Shown here: positions 36,546-45,880 of the stretch, in pieces | Layout of the letters: the number at the start of each line of letters is the position of its first letter | How positions within the stretch are numbered: the first letter of the stretch is position 1 | Source: Paenibacillus jilunlii | GTDB lineage: Bacteria; Bacillota; Bacilli; Paenibacillales; Paenibacillaceae | Assembly (NCBI RefSeq): GCF_900102965.1 | Contig: NZ_FNGM01000011.1 | Location: 171,375 to 235,374 of the forward strand | Length of the DNA stretch: 64,000 nt | Reading direction: 5' to 3' | The notes under the pieces: generated by a model | What the model saw: only the letters and a program-made list of their open reading frames with translations | The model's database searches: none | Told to the model about the DNA's origin: nothing | Program-made: the position numbers and the translations under genes

Positions 36546-36950
36546 TGGTGTCACCCCTCCTTGCCCTGGGTTTGTTTGGTATAACAAGGTAAAGGGATAC
36601 AGTCAAAACCATATTATGTATCGGGGGGATTAATGGTGCGATCACAGCTTTAAAATGGGCGGTGCTCTTGCTTAGACAGAAAACAACCCTAGATGCCTAT
36701 GAATTCCAAACCGTAAACAAGCAGAAACGGCTGTGCCTCCCTTCACATCAGGAAGCCCACCCGTTATAGGTAACATATACCGGTCCGTCACGCCCTTGCG
36801 GTCACGCCGGTTTAGTCCGGTAATGCTGTTGCAGCTTTAGTATATTTTATGAAATGGATTCCATAGCAAGCATTTTATATCCGCAAGGCTTCAAGCGTGC
36901 AATGTGCTAATATAAAAGCACTACATCCCTGATCCCAGGAGGCAGCGCCA
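36546..36950. other. Divergent intergenic region gerE-lacI
   Basis: About 400 bases with no gene. ATGGATTCCAT at about 36853-36863 is a short palindrome upstream of the LacI-type gene and could be its operator. I saw nothing else that can be assigned. Confidence 0.4.
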
Positions 36951-37934
36951 ATGGCCAACATCAAAGAAATTGCCCGCATTGCCGGGGTTTCCGTAACGAC
37001 TGTATCACGTGTGCTGAACAACCATCCTTATGTAAGCAAGGACAAAAGAACTGCCGTACTGGAAACCATAGAGCAGTTGAATTATACACGCAATATGAAC
37101 GCTGTCCATCTGATCACCGGCCGTACCGGGGCGGTGGCGGTGATTTTGCCGTTCATCAATTCTTTTTATTTTTCGGTGGTGATGGACGGGCTGGCTCAGG
37201 CCGCACTGGCCGCCCAGTACCGGCTGATTCTGTGCCAGACCAACTACGTGCCTGAAGAAGAGCTAAAGGTTCTGGACATGCTGCGCAACAAGGAAATTGA
37301 CGGGGTAATCATTGTTTCCACTGCCCTGAATCCGGAAGTCATCGAACCCTATACCATTTACGGACCGGTTGTAACCTGCCAGAATAGCGGGGAGCGCCAA
37401 TTTTCTTCCGTCTATATTGAGCATTATGCCGCTTTTCGCCATGGTCTGGAGTATCTCTACAGCAAGGGACACCGCCGGATCGGTTATTGTGAAGGCCGCC
37501 AGAACGGCAGCAGTGCCTCCATCCGCCAGAATGCTTTCCAGGACTTCCTTGCTGAAAAAGGGCTGCCCTTTGATCCGGAATGGATGATTTTTGACTGTAT
37601 CCGTGAAGAGGACGGTGCGGAGGTGGCCCGGCGGCTGCTCGATAAACCGGATAGGTCAGGCCGCCCTGAGGCGATGATGATCTCAGGCGATCATGTGGCC
37701 GCAGGCCTGATCATTGAAGCACGCAAGCACGGCCTGAAAATCCCGGAGGACCTTGCGGTGATGGGATTCGACAACCAGCCGATCGGCCGGCTGCTCGGGA
37801 TCACTACAATTGACAATCAGCTACATCAGATGGGCGAGGCCGCCTTCGGGATCATTCATGAGCACATTAACGGCAGCAGCCTTCCGGTGACACGCAAGCT
37901 GGAGTACCGGATTATCGAGCGGTCCACGGTATAA
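36951..37934 (+). CDS. LacI-family transcriptional regulator
   Basis: A 327-residue regulator. The N-terminal helix-turn-helix and hinge read IKEIARIAGVSVTTVSRVLNNHPYVS; the rest is a periplasmic-binding-protein-like sensor domain (TGAVAVILPFINSFYFSVVM, AVMGFDNQPIGRLLGITTI). AGGAGGCAGCGCC precedes the ATG. It stands alone, with no sugar transporter or hydrolase adjacent, so its target is unknown. Confidence 0.92.
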   Translation: MANIKEIARIAGVSVTTVSRVLNNHPYVSKDKRTAVLETIEQLNYTRNMNAVHLITGRTGAVAVILPFINSFYFSVVMDGLAQAALAAQYRLILCQTNYVPEEELKVLDMLRNKEIDGVIIVSTALNPEVIEPYTIYGPVVTCQNSGERQFSSVYIEHYAAFRHGLEYLYSKGHRRIGYCEGRQNGSSASIRQNAFQDFLAEKGLPFDPEWMIFDCIREEDGAEVARRLLDKPDRSGRPEAMMISGDHVAAGLIIEARKHGLKIPEDLAVMGFDNQPIGRLLGITTIDNQLHQMGEAAFGIIHEHINGSSLPVTRKLEYRIIERSTV

Positions 37935-38093
37935 GGGCGGAAGTCCGCAGGCTTGAGGCATCGCTACAGGGCTTAGGTCTGGGAGAAAGACTAGACTTTA
38001 GCTGGTTCTGGCCTGGATGGGGCAATTGCTATACTTCAAAATGAATATACATATTGAATATAAAGCACAAATCAAATTCCGGAGGCAGTTAAA

Positions 38094-38816
38094 ATGAATG
38101 ACGAGTTACAACGTACGTTAAGTGAGATCATTGAATCAGGATCACAATCTAACCCTGCCGTGAATGCACTCATTAGTGATTACGCTAAGTTTCATGCTGT
38201 ACTCGCTATTGCTGGCGGATGTTTGGTACTCATATTCGCATGGCTTAGTATCATTTTTTGGACCAAATTTAAAAGATCGCCTAAGCTCAGCAAATTAAAA
38301 TGGGGCTTTGAAAGAAAAACCTACTTTGTTTTCGGCTTTTTGAGCAGCAGTGTTGCTTTATTTATGATTTTGATTGTTGCAGCCAATCTGAGCAATACAT
38401 TGAATCCGTTGCATGGATTTTCATCAATTGATTTTTCGTATAAAACATCCAATGGAGGAGCATATAAGGACGAATTACGCCATGCGTTTAATGAATGGAT
38501 ACAGTCTGGTAATGATAACATCCCGTCTATTATTCAGGAAAGGTTCAATAAGCGCATTGAGTTTCATACTACAAAAGCCATTGTAAGTGGAATATTGTTG
38601 ATACTATTTGCGGGACTTAGTGTGTATATTTGGAACGCGTTAGTAAGAAGGGCCAAATCAAATGCTTCAAATTGGAGACTTAAAGAAAAAGCCTGCTTTA
38701 TTTTTGGTAATGCCACGGTTGTTCTTACTTTGCTAATGATGGTGATCGTAATGGCAAATACACAAGCAGCATTTGCACCTAAAACATTATCTATGATCAA
38801 TTTGTTTAATAGCTGA
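38094..38816 (+). CDS. Hypothetical four-helix membrane protein
   Basis: A 240-residue protein with four hydrophobic segments at about 33-55, 78-100, 165-185 and 205-228. The two halves resemble each other: both carry a helix ending in 'LSI/V.IW' followed by a basic 'K..W..E.K..F.FG' phrase and another helix. This suggests an internal duplication. No family is recognised. CCGGAGG lies before the ATG. A strong terminator follows. Confidence 0.7.
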   Translation: MNDELQRTLSEIIESGSQSNPAVNALISDYAKFHAVLAIAGGCLVLIFAWLSIIFWTKFKRSPKLSKLKWGFERKTYFVFGFLSSSVALFMILIVAANLSNTLNPLHGFSSIDFSYKTSNGGAYKDELRHAFNEWIQSGNDNIPSIIQERFNKRIEFHTTKAIVSGILLILFAGLSVYIWNALVRRAKSNASNWRLKEKACFIFGNATVVLTLLMMVIVMANTQAAFAPKTLSMINLFNS

Positions 38817-38866
38817 ATGCACTGGTAGGCAAGGCGAGTCTCCGCTCGGTTGGTGCGCGAAACAAT

Positions 38867-38913
38867 AAGATACGCCCGGTGACTTCGGAACAGGCAAAGG
38901 GCGTATCTTTTTA
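38867..38913 (+). terminator. Terminator after membrane-protein gene
   Basis: AAGATACGCCC (38867-38877) pairs perfectly with GGGCGTATCTT (38899-38909), followed by TTTT. Confidence 0.85.
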
Positions 38914-38939
38914 TCTTGTGTTTTTGACAACACCCGCAA

Positions 38940-39235
38940 CACTTCCTTTTCACTCACTACAGTTTACTTTTTTCTTCATCTAACACTTACCTTTGCACAC
39001 ATACCTACCACATACACTTAAAACTTACATTTTCTCTTACACTATCACTTACGCATGCGCACTGCCTACGTTTATGTTGACCCTTCCATTTCTCTTCACC
39101 CTCTGCTTCGTATCCCTCTTCTCTTCTCTGCCCTGCCCTGCTCTCTTTCCTCCGTTGCTCCTCCACTTCCCTCTTCGCCTTCCACCAGTCACATATCCCT
39201 CTTTCTTTTGCTTCTAATCTAAGATTCCCTCCGTT
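38940..39235. repeat. Polypyrimidine-rich tract
   Basis: About 290 bases that are mostly C and T on the plus strand, at first with ACAC/TACC phrases and later with CTCTTCTCTTC and CCTGCCCTG-type runs. A 74-codon frame through it is Pro/Phe/Leu-rich, lacks a ribosome site and is not supported as a gene. It separates the membrane-protein terminator from the efeO promoter. Confidence 0.75.
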
Positions 39236-39306
39236 TGTTCGTTTCGCACTATCTGTGAAGTACTTTTACTCAGCAATATGTCAGTGACGTAAATCACATT
39301 TTTATA

Positions 39307-39335
39307 TTGACAGTCTATGTGCGGACAATTATGAT
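39307..39335 (+). promoter_or_regulatory. efeO promoter
   Basis: TTGACA (39307-39312), 17 bases, TATGAT (39330-39335): a near-consensus sigma-A promoter. Confidence 0.85.
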
Positions 39336-39349
39336 AAATCCAGCAATAG

Positions 39350-39364
39350 TGATAACGATTATCA
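39350..39364. promoter_or_regulatory. Fur box upstream of efeO
   Basis: TGATAACGATTATCA, a perfect palindrome of the Fur type, lies just downstream of the -10 element and would block initiation or escape when Fe2+-Fur is bound. It is the same 15-mer as at 27544. Confidence 0.9.
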
Positions 39365-39392
39365 TTTGCATATATAAAGAGGGGTGTTCTTA

Positions 39393-40289
39393 GTGAAGTT
39401 TAGTTATGCGTTTCCTGCGGGCCTGCTTGCAGCCTCCATTCTGTTCGCCGGCTGCGGCAATGATAATAACAGCAATAATAATGGAAATCATTCAGGAAAT
39501 GAGGCAGCCGCCACTGCGGGTACTGCAACGAATGCTCCTGCCGCTGCTGCTGCTGCTCCATCTGCCGACTTCACCTCTGCCATTGAGCAATATCGCGCTT
39601 ATGTTATTGAACAATGCGACGAGTTTGTGAAGCAGACGGAGGCTTTTACCAATGCCGTCAAGACCGGCAGGCTCGAAGATGCCAAAGCGCTATACGCTCC
39701 AGCCCGCATGCATTACGAACGGATCGAACCCATCGCTGAGGCGCTTGGAGATCTGGACCCCAATATCGATGCCCGCGAGAATGATGTGGACCCCGCTGAA
39801 TGGCGCGGCTTCCATAAGATTGAGCAAGCCCTCTGGCAGAACAGCACTACAGACGGAATGGCCGAGGTAGCCGATCAGCTGCTCAAGGATGCGCAGTTGC
39901 TCCGCGCCAAGGTCGAAACCGTGGACATCGACGAAAGCCTGCTTGTTACCGGGGCCGTTGAGCTGCTGAACGAGGTTTCTTCTTCAAAGGTAACGGGTGA
40001 GGAAGAGCGGTACTCCCACACGGACCTGTATGATTTTGTGGCTAATGTGGAAGGTGCGCAGAAGATTTATGAGCTGCTGAAGCCTGAGCTGACCAAAAAA
40101 GATCCTTCACTTGCGCAAACGATCGGCGAACGGTTCGATGCGCTGCTGGCCGAGCTGGCGCCTTTTAAATCCGGAGACGGCTACGTTTCCTACGAAAAGC
40201 TGAAGGAAGATGAAGTGCGTAAACTAAGCCAGAATCTGGATGCTTTGGCGGAGCCCCTATCCAATATGGGTACTATTCTAGGAGTGTGA
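39393..40289 (+). CDS. efeO: EfeO/EfeM iron-uptake lipoprotein
   Basis: A 298-residue lipoprotein with the M75 (imelysin-like) domain of EfeO/EfeM. The start is GTG at 39393, 8 bases after GAGGGG; a GTG at 39384 is possible. The signal peptide MKFSYAFPAGLLAASILFAGC ends at the lipid Cys, followed by an Asn/Ala-rich linker. Family landmarks are DFTSAIEQYRAYVIEQCDEF, ARMHYERIEPIAE and the EWRGFHKIEQALW segment. EfeO binds iron at the cell surface for the EfeU permease. Iron-controlled by the Fur box; 4 bases before efeB. Confidence 0.92.
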   Translation: MKFSYAFPAGLLAASILFAGCGNDNNSNNNGNHSGNEAAATAGTATNAPAAAAAAPSADFTSAIEQYRAYVIEQCDEFVKQTEAFTNAVKTGRLEDAKALYAPARMHYERIEPIAEALGDLDPNIDARENDVDPAEWRGFHKIEQALWQNSTTDGMAEVADQLLKDAQLLRAKVETVDIDESLLVTGAVELLNEVSSSKVTGEEERYSHTDLYDFVANVEGAQKIYELLKPELTKKDPSLAQTIGERFDALLAELAPFKSGDGYVSYEKLKEDEVRKLSQNLDALAEPLSNMGTILGV

Positions 40290-40293
40290 CCGC

Positions 40294-41589
40294 ATGAAAC
40301 CTAAAGATAACAAGGAAGCCAAAGGGGCACCCATCTTCGATAAAAAACTAAGCCGCCGCGAGATGCTGCGGCTTACCGGCGCCTCCGGGCTCGGATTGCT
40401 GCTGGGCGGCGGAGGCGTTAGCGGTATCTTGGCGGCACGTGGTGCCACGGGTCAGGCAGCACCCGCTCCGCAAGCCTCCAGTGCGGATGTCATCCCGTTC
40501 TATGGGAGCCATCAGGCCGGAATTCTGACTCCTGCGCAGAACTTCCTGTGCTTTGCTGCGTTTGATCTGACGACCACCAAGCTGGCAGATGTCCAAAAGC
40601 TGTTCCAGTCCTGGACTGAAGCAGCTGCTGCCCTCACCTCCGGGAGCCTGATCGGCAGCGCCAATGACAACCCCAATCTGCCCCCCAGCGACACCGGCGA
40701 GGCCGACGGGCTTACACCGTCCAAATGTACGCTTACTTTTGGCGTGGGACCTGCTATGTTTGACGGACGTTTCGGACTCGCTGCCCAGCGCCCGTCCACG
40801 CTCGCCGATCTCCCGCCATTTGCAGGGGACAGTCTGGAGCCGCAGTGGTGCGGCGGTGACCTGTGCGTCCAAGCGTGCGCGGACGATATGCAGGTGGCAT
40901 TCCACGCCATACGGAATCTCGCCCGCATCGCCAGAGGGACAGCCGTATTGCGCTGGACACAGGAAGGCTTTCAGCGCACAGGCCATGCTGATCCCAAAGG
41001 CGGCACTCCGCGCAATCTGCTTGGCTTCAAGGATGGTACAGGCAACCCCGATGCCACTAACGATACCGAAATGCGCGAGGTGGTCTGGTGCGGGAGTGAA
41101 CCCCCCCCCTGGATGAAGGGTGGTACCTACATGGCTGTACGCCGTGTGCGCCTGCGCATTGAGGTGTGGGACCGTTCCACGTTAAGTGATCAGGAGGCTA
41201 CCTTCGGCCGCCACCGCCAAACCGGCGCACCCATCGGAGCCACAGACGAATTCGCCAAGCTGAACCTCGATGCGGCGGACGCGGAAGGCAAACCCGTCAT
41301 CCCGCCGGATTCCCACTCGGCACTTGCCCACGGAGACGGCACGGTCAAAATGCTGCGCCGCTCCTACTCCTTTTCCAGTGGAATGGATCTTACCACCGGA
41401 CAGTTAGATGCGGGTCTGCTGTTCATTAGCTTCCAGAAGGATCTGGTGAAGCAGTTCGTGAGCATCCAGAAGCGCCTCTCCAAAAACGATCGGCTGAACG
41501 AATATATGGTGCATACCGGGAGTGCGGTTTTTGCCTGCTTCCCGGGCGTGCGCGAAGGCGGTTATATCGGGGAAACTCTGCTCGGCTGA
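40294..41589 (+). CDS. efeB: EfeB DyP-type heme peroxidase, Tat-exported
   Basis: A 431-residue dye-decolorising peroxidase. The Tat signal KLSRREMLRLTG is at about 18-29, followed by a hydrophobic Gly/Leu segment. The DyP signature GFKDGTGNPD holds the catalytic Asp, and the proximal-His region LAHGDGTVKMLRRSYSF follows. EfeB acts outside the membrane with EfeO and EfeU in ferrous iron uptake, and heme-iron release has been proposed. Middle gene of the efeOBU operon. Confidence 0.94.
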   Translation: MKPKDNKEAKGAPIFDKKLSRREMLRLTGASGLGLLLGGGGVSGILAARGATGQAAPAPQASSADVIPFYGSHQAGILTPAQNFLCFAAFDLTTTKLADVQKLFQSWTEAAAALTSGSLIGSANDNPNLPPSDTGEADGLTPSKCTLTFGVGPAMFDGRFGLAAQRPSTLADLPPFAGDSLEPQWCGGDLCVQACADDMQVAFHAIRNLARIARGTAVLRWTQEGFQRTGHADPKGGTPRNLLGFKDGTGNPDATNDTEMREVVWCGSEPPPWMKGGTYMAVRRVRLRIEVWDRSTLSDQEATFGRHRQTGAPIGATDEFAKLNLDAADAEGKPVIPPDSHSALAHGDGTVKMLRRSYSFSSGMDLTTGQLDAGLLFISFQKDLVKQFVSIQKRLSKNDRLNEYMVHTGSAVFACFPGVREGGYIGETLLG

Positions 41590-41624
41590 GCGTAACAAAA
41601 ACAGATAAACGGAGGTTCGTAGCA

Positions 41625-43631
41625 GTGAAGGAACGGGTACACTCATCTACAGAAGCGCACAAGCCCTATTCCCGGCCTGCCCGGATCCCATGGAAAGGGA
41701 TGATCCCGATGCTGGCATCTATACAGGATAAGGAAAAAACCGTTCGGGAAGTCCAGCGGCGGGAAAACCGTCCAGGTCTGACTGTGACGGAAACCCGCAG
41801 GTTGGATAGACCAGTGGGACGGCGCACGGATAAGCCGGGGAAGACCGGGTTCATGAAGGCAGCCGCATTGCTAGGCTGCCTGTTCCTGCTGCTGCTCGGC
41901 CAGCCAGCAGCGGCAGCCCCGGCGGCGGAACCGCCGCTGGACGAGCTGCTGCCGCCGGTCGGCAGCGCGCTCGTCGAAGCCGGCCAGAGCCGCTGGGACG
42001 CGGCCGCCGCCGATCTGGACACGTTCGCCGCGCTGTGGCGCAGCGCGAACGCTGAGACGCCGGACCCGGCACTCGCCGGTCCGGCTGCCGCCGTGGACGC
42101 CGCGCTGCTGGAAGCGGCGGACGCCCTTGAGGCGGGCGGCGGCACGCCCGCCTCAACTGCACTGTCCACGCTGGCCAGAAGCGTGGACGCCTATGTGAGC
42201 GCCGCCTCCGGCACGGGCGGCGCGGACACGGGCGCCGCCGGCCGCGAAGCGGCGGCGAAGCTGCTGCCCGCTGCCGAACGCGTGCGGGAGGCGGCGCGCA
42301 GCGGGGACTTTGCGGCGGCCGCGGAAGCGTACCGCGCAGTAGTCAACGGCTGGACGCCGGCGGAGCGCGGCATCCGGGCCGATAATCCAGCAGTCTACGG
42401 CCTGCTGGAGACGAAGATGAGCCTGCTGCGCATCTCGCTGCAGGCCGAGCCGCCGCGCGAAGAAGCAGCGCTCAAGGAGGCGGAAGCGCTCTACACCCTG
42501 CTGGCCGGCTATAGTGAAGGCAAAGCCGTCGACACCGGCGGAGCCTCCGCAGAGCCGGCATCCATTGAAGGACTGATCGGCTACCTGAAGCAGGCTTCTG
42601 CTGCAGCAACGGCCGGCGACAGTGCCGGAGCAGCAGGCATCATGGAGCAGTTCATCGCCGCTTGGCCCTCTGCTGAAGGGAAGGTGCAGATCGCTTCGCC
42701 CAAGGTCTATGCCAATATTGAAAATGAGAGCGCAGCGGTCACTGGAGATCTTCTCTCCAATCCGCCCAAGCTGGAGCAGGCGCTGGCGGCCATGGACAAC
42801 ATGCTCTCGGAGCTGGCACCGCTGGCAGGAGATACAAGCTATACCGCCTGGGATGCCGCATTGATTCTGCTCCGTGAGGGGCTGGAGGCCATTCTTGTGC
42901 TCGCCGCCCTCCTCTCCTATCTCAAGCGGGACGGTAGGCCCAAAACGCAGCGCTGGATCTGGTCTGGTGCCGCAGCCGGACTCTTGGTAAGCATTCTGCT
43001 GGCGGTTATCTTAAGTCTAACCATCTCCAAAGCGGCTTCCGGCAGCGCACGGGAGCTGATCGAAGGCATTACCGGGCTCGTTGCCGTGATCATGATGCTC
43101 ACAATCGGACGCTGGCTGCATGGCAAATCCAATACCGCTGCCTGGAACAATTATGTAGGAGTACAGGTTGGCGGGGCATTGGCCAGAGGCAATCTATGGT
43201 CCTTGTTCCTGGTAGCAGCCCTGGCTATCTTGCGTGAAGGTGCGGAAACGACTATTTTCTATGTAGGAATGGCTCCCTCCATTGCCGTTACGCAGCTGCT
43301 GCTTGGCATTGGAGGCGCTCTGGCGGTGCTGATCATTCTCGGATATGCCATCATCGCCTTGAGTGCCAAATTGCCGGTTGCCGCTTTCTTCCGCATAGCC
43401 ACAGTGCTGATCTACTATCTGGTGTTCCGCTTTCTCGGCGAGAGCATACACTCTCTCCAGATAGCAGGCAGAGTTCCGGCACATGCGGAGGATGGCCTGC
43501 CCTCTATTGGCTGGCTCGGTTTATACCCAACCTGGGAAACGCTGGTGCCTCAGCTCATCATACTGGCCTTCATTCTCTGGGAGCTTCTGCGCAGCAGAAC
43601 AGCGGCCGGCAAATCACGGACAGTGGAATAG
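41625..43631 (+). CDS. efeU: EfeU/FTR1-type iron permease with long extracellular domain
   Basis: A 668-residue FTR1-family permease. The C-terminal half has seven hydrophobic segments with REGLEA (iron-binding motif 1) and REGAE (motif 2). Before them is a ~330-residue soluble domain, Ala/Gly-rich and encoded by very GC-rich DNA, with conserved 'DVALLEAADALEAG'-like helices. The start GTG at 41625 has GGAGG 9 bases upstream but gives a 76-residue basic leader before the hydrophobic signal (MKAAALLGCLFLLLLGQ); an ATG at 41853 would start exactly there. The true start is uncertain. Confidence 0.9.
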   Translation: MKERVHSSTEAHKPYSRPARIPWKGMIPMLASIQDKEKTVREVQRRENRPGLTVTETRRLDRPVGRRTDKPGKTGFMKAAALLGCLFLLLLGQPAAAAPAAEPPLDELLPPVGSALVEAGQSRWDAAAADLDTFAALWRSANAETPDPALAGPAAAVDAALLEAADALEAGGGTPASTALSTLARSVDAYVSAASGTGGADTGAAGREAAAKLLPAAERVREAARSGDFAAAAEAYRAVVNGWTPAERGIRADNPAVYGLLETKMSLLRISLQAEPPREEAALKEAEALYTLLAGYSEGKAVDTGGASAEPASIEGLIGYLKQASAAATAGDSAGAAGIMEQFIAAWPSAEGKVQIASPKVYANIENESAAVTGDLLSNPPKLEQALAAMDNMLSELAPLAGDTSYTAWDAALILLREGLEAILVLAALLSYLKRDGRPKTQRWIWSGAAAGLLVSILLAVILSLTISKAASGSARELIEGITGLVAVIMMLTIGRWLHGKSNTAAWNNYVGVQVGGALARGNLWSLFLVAALAILREGAETTIFYVGMAPSIAVTQLLLGIGGALAVLIILGYAIIALSAKLPVAAFFRIATVLIYYLVFRFLGESIHSLQIAGRVPAHAEDGLPSIGWLGLYPTWETLVPQLIILAFILWELLRSRTAAGKSRTVE

Positions 43632-43963
43632 CGGCTGTATTACTGAAAATGCACCCCTTCCTAAGCCCTATTGTATTTGATACAACTAAAATGCCCAATT
43701 CTCATGCTGAAACCAACTTAATTGCACTTGGTACAGTTAGATTAGCAGCGATTCCGTAAACGAGGGGCTTTAGCTATTTTTAGCTGCACAGAATACATTT
43801 AACGCAAGAATTATGGGTTTGCAGGTCCCTTTAACTGCAGTAAATACAGCTAACCCGGGAACGGGTTTGTCATCAAAACGTGCGTGCAGGATTCCACAGC
43901 GTTGATCACACCTCTAGTGTTTATAGAAGTTGAACTTTTCAGAATCCTCTTCTCATATCCTTC

Positions 43964-44026
43964 CCTCCATGGAGCCAGCAGTTTGCGGACAACAAATCCG
44001 CTGCCTGCGGTCCATGGAGGTTTTTT
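43964..44026 (+). terminator. Terminator far downstream of efeU
   Basis: CCTCCATGGA (43964-43973) pairs exactly with TCCATGGAGG (44011-44020) around an inner GCGGA/TCCGC hairpin, followed by six T residues. It may end the efeOBU transcript or a separate small transcript. Confidence 0.8.
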
Positions 44027-44200
44027 GCTGTTCTGGCGGACATCAGCGCTGTATTCCGGTTAAAAACGGGTTCAAAAGACCACTTTACTAAGCAGATAAG
44101 GACAGCCCGAGCGCTTGAATATCTGTACCCTAAATGGATGGCTAAATAGCAAGTCAAAATCCCTCTTGCAACCTTAGGGGTTTTGCCTTATTCTATTCAT

Positions 44201-44213
44201 GAAAATAATTTTC
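44201..44213. promoter_or_regulatory. Candidate RpiR operator
   Basis: GAAAATAATTTTC is a perfect 6-1-6 palindrome 60 bases before the rpiR-type gene; a related half (AAATAATTTC) follows at 44235-44244. RpiR/MurR regulators bind A/T-rich palindromes of this kind. Assignment is by position and symmetry only. Confidence 0.45.
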
Positions 44214-44273
44214 CTATATTAGTTTAAAATAATAAAAATAATTTCATTACGCTAAAGAAAAGAAGGTGGAGCG

Positions 44274-45152
44274 ATGTCTCCTATTCTGTATGCTTTGGAG
44301 CACGGGAAATCCAAGCTGTCACAGATGGAGCGCAAGCTGGCGGAACGGATTCTGGCCTCTCCCGGAGAAATAGTCCATATGGGCATCACAGAGCTGGCAG
44401 AACAATGCGGTATCAGCCCTGCTACGATTACAAGGTTCTGTAAGGTTCTGCATTTCAAAGGATTTCCGGATTTCAAGGTCAAGCTGGCGGCGGAGATTGC
44501 CCACAGTGATGGCTCTCCTGAAGGCAGCGGGTCCTCTTATCAGGATATTGTCGCAGGCAATCCGCTTTCGGTGATTGTGGAAGCGATGCAGGCCAATCAT
44601 CTGGCTTCCATCCGCGATACCACTTCCCTCCTTGACCTTGAACGGCTGCAGAGCGCTATTGATGTATTATGCCGGGCCCGGCGGGTGGATATGTACGGGA
44701 TGGCTACCTCTTCAATCGTGGCCCAGGATTTCTATCAGAAGCTGATCCGCATTGGCGTGAACTGTACCGCTTTTGCTGATTCCCATATGCAGATTACGTC
44801 CGCTTCTTCGCTCCAGGAAGGTGATGTGGCGTTCGCAGTCTCTTATTCCGGGGAAACGCCGGAAACGATTGACGCCTTAAGCTGTGCCGCCGCGAGCGGG
44901 GCGGCTACGATCTCGCTCACCTCTTACGGCAGCAGTTCACTGGCTACTCTGGCCGACATCCCGTTGTTCTCTTCCTCTCTTGAGCAGGGGATGCGGCGGG
45001 GCGACATGGCTTCACGGATCGCCCAACTGCATATCATCGATATTTTGTTCACCGGAATGGTCAGCACACGGTTTGGGGATTTCATTCCCAAGCTGGAGCA
45101 GTCTTATTTGAATGTCCAACATTACCGTCACAAACGGGGAGGTCAATCGTAA
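44274..45152 (+). CDS. RpiR/MurR-family regulator of the nag operon
   Basis: A 292-residue regulator. The N-terminal RpiR helix-turn-helix reads GITELAEQCGISPATITRFCKVLHFKGFPDFK; the C-terminal SIS domain (about 125-265) reads VDMYGMATSSIVAQDFYQKL and DVAFAVSYSGETPETIDAL and binds a phosphosugar. The stop overlaps the nagB ATG by one base. It probably senses glucosamine-6-phosphate or a related amino-sugar phosphate and controls nagBA. Confidence 0.92.
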   Translation: MSPILYALEHGKSKLSQMERKLAERILASPGEIVHMGITELAEQCGISPATITRFCKVLHFKGFPDFKVKLAAEIAHSDGSPEGSGSSYQDIVAGNPLSVIVEAMQANHLASIRDTTSLLDLERLQSAIDVLCRARRVDMYGMATSSIVAQDFYQKLIRIGVNCTAFADSHMQITSASSLQEGDVAFAVSYSGETPETIDALSCAAASGAATISLTSYGSSSLATLADIPLFSSSLEQGMRRGDMASRIAQLHIIDILFTGMVSTRFGDFIPKLEQSYLNVQHYRHKRGGQS

Positions 45153-45880
45153 TGAATATTTTGAAATTTAAAAGCGATGAGGATTTCGCGCAAACCGGAG
45201 CCAATCTGATTGTCAGCCTGCTGCAGAGCAATCCCAAAGCTGTGCTGGGCCTTGCTACCGGAAGCTCGCCGGTTGGCGTCTATGCCAAGCTGGTGGAAAT
45301 GCATGCCAAAGGCATCGTCAGCTTCGCCAAGGCGTCGTCCTACAATCTGGATGAATACGTTGGATTGCCTGTGGATCACCCGCAGAGCTACCGCAGCTTC
45401 ATGAATGAACACCTGTTCAATCACATTGATATCGATCTAGCCAAAACCCATGTTCCGAACGGCAACGCCGCTGATCTTGAAGCGGAATGCCTTGCCTATG
45501 ATAAGCTGCTGGAGGAAGGCGGTCCGGTGGATCTGCAAATTCTGGGGATCGGCAGCAACGGCCATATCGGCTTCAATGAGCCGGATGCCAGCCTCACCAG
45601 CGGCACGCATGTTGTTGACCTGCTGCCGGAGACACTGGAAGCCAATGCCCGCTTCTTCGACAGCCGGGAAGATGTTCCCCGGCAGGCGGTGACCATGGGG
45701 ATTGGCAGTATCCTCAAGGCGCGGCAAATTGTTCTGCTGGTGCGCGGCGAAGAGAAAGCGGAAGCGGTAAAAAATGCGCTGGAGGGACCCATCACGACAC
45801 AGTGTCCGGCTTCCCTGCTCCAGAGCCATCCCAATGTCGTTGTACTGCTCGATGAAGGTGCGGCAAAATGGCTGAAATAA
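45152..45880 (+). CDS. nagB: Glucosamine-6-phosphate deaminase NagB
   Basis: A 242-residue deaminase/isomerase that converts glucosamine-6-phosphate to fructose-6-phosphate and ammonia. Conserved parts: LGLATGSSPVGVYAKL (phosphate loop, 32-47), SYNLDEYVGL with Asp67, and LGIGSNGHIGFNEPD (131-145). It lacks the C-terminal allosteric extension of the Escherichia coli enzyme, as in Bacillus. It overlaps nagA by 13 bases. Confidence 0.96.
   Translation: MNILKFKSDEDFAQTGANLIVSLLQSNPKAVLGLATGSSPVGVYAKLVEMHAKGIVSFAKASSYNLDEYVGLPVDHPQSYRSFMNEHLFNHIDIDLAKTHVPNGNAADLEAECLAYDKLLEEGGPVDLQILGIGSNGHIGFNEPDASLTSGTHVVDLLPETLEANARFFDSREDVPRQAVTMGIGSILKARQIVLLVRGEEKAEAVKNALEGPITTQCPASLLQSHPNVVVLLDEGAAKWLK

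Larger units (their letters stand above)
43632..44273. other. Intergenic region with hairpin units and orphan terminator
   Basis: About 640 bases without a convincing gene. At about 43670-43860 four short palindromic units of the TGTATTTGATACA type recur (TGTA..TACA, GCAC..GTAC, TGCA..TACA, CTGCAG..TACAG). A complete terminator lies at 43964-44026, 330 bases after efeU. A possible RpiR operator lies at 44201-44213. The 72-codon minus-strand frame at 43939-44157 crosses the terminator and is not supported. Confidence 0.55.

Noticed and set aside
38993-39217. 74-codon frame in the C/T-rich tract
   Set aside because: No ribosome site, composition follows from the polypyrimidine bias.
43939-44157. 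72-codon minus-strand frame
   Set aside because: It crosses a strong terminator and has no ribosome site or family match.
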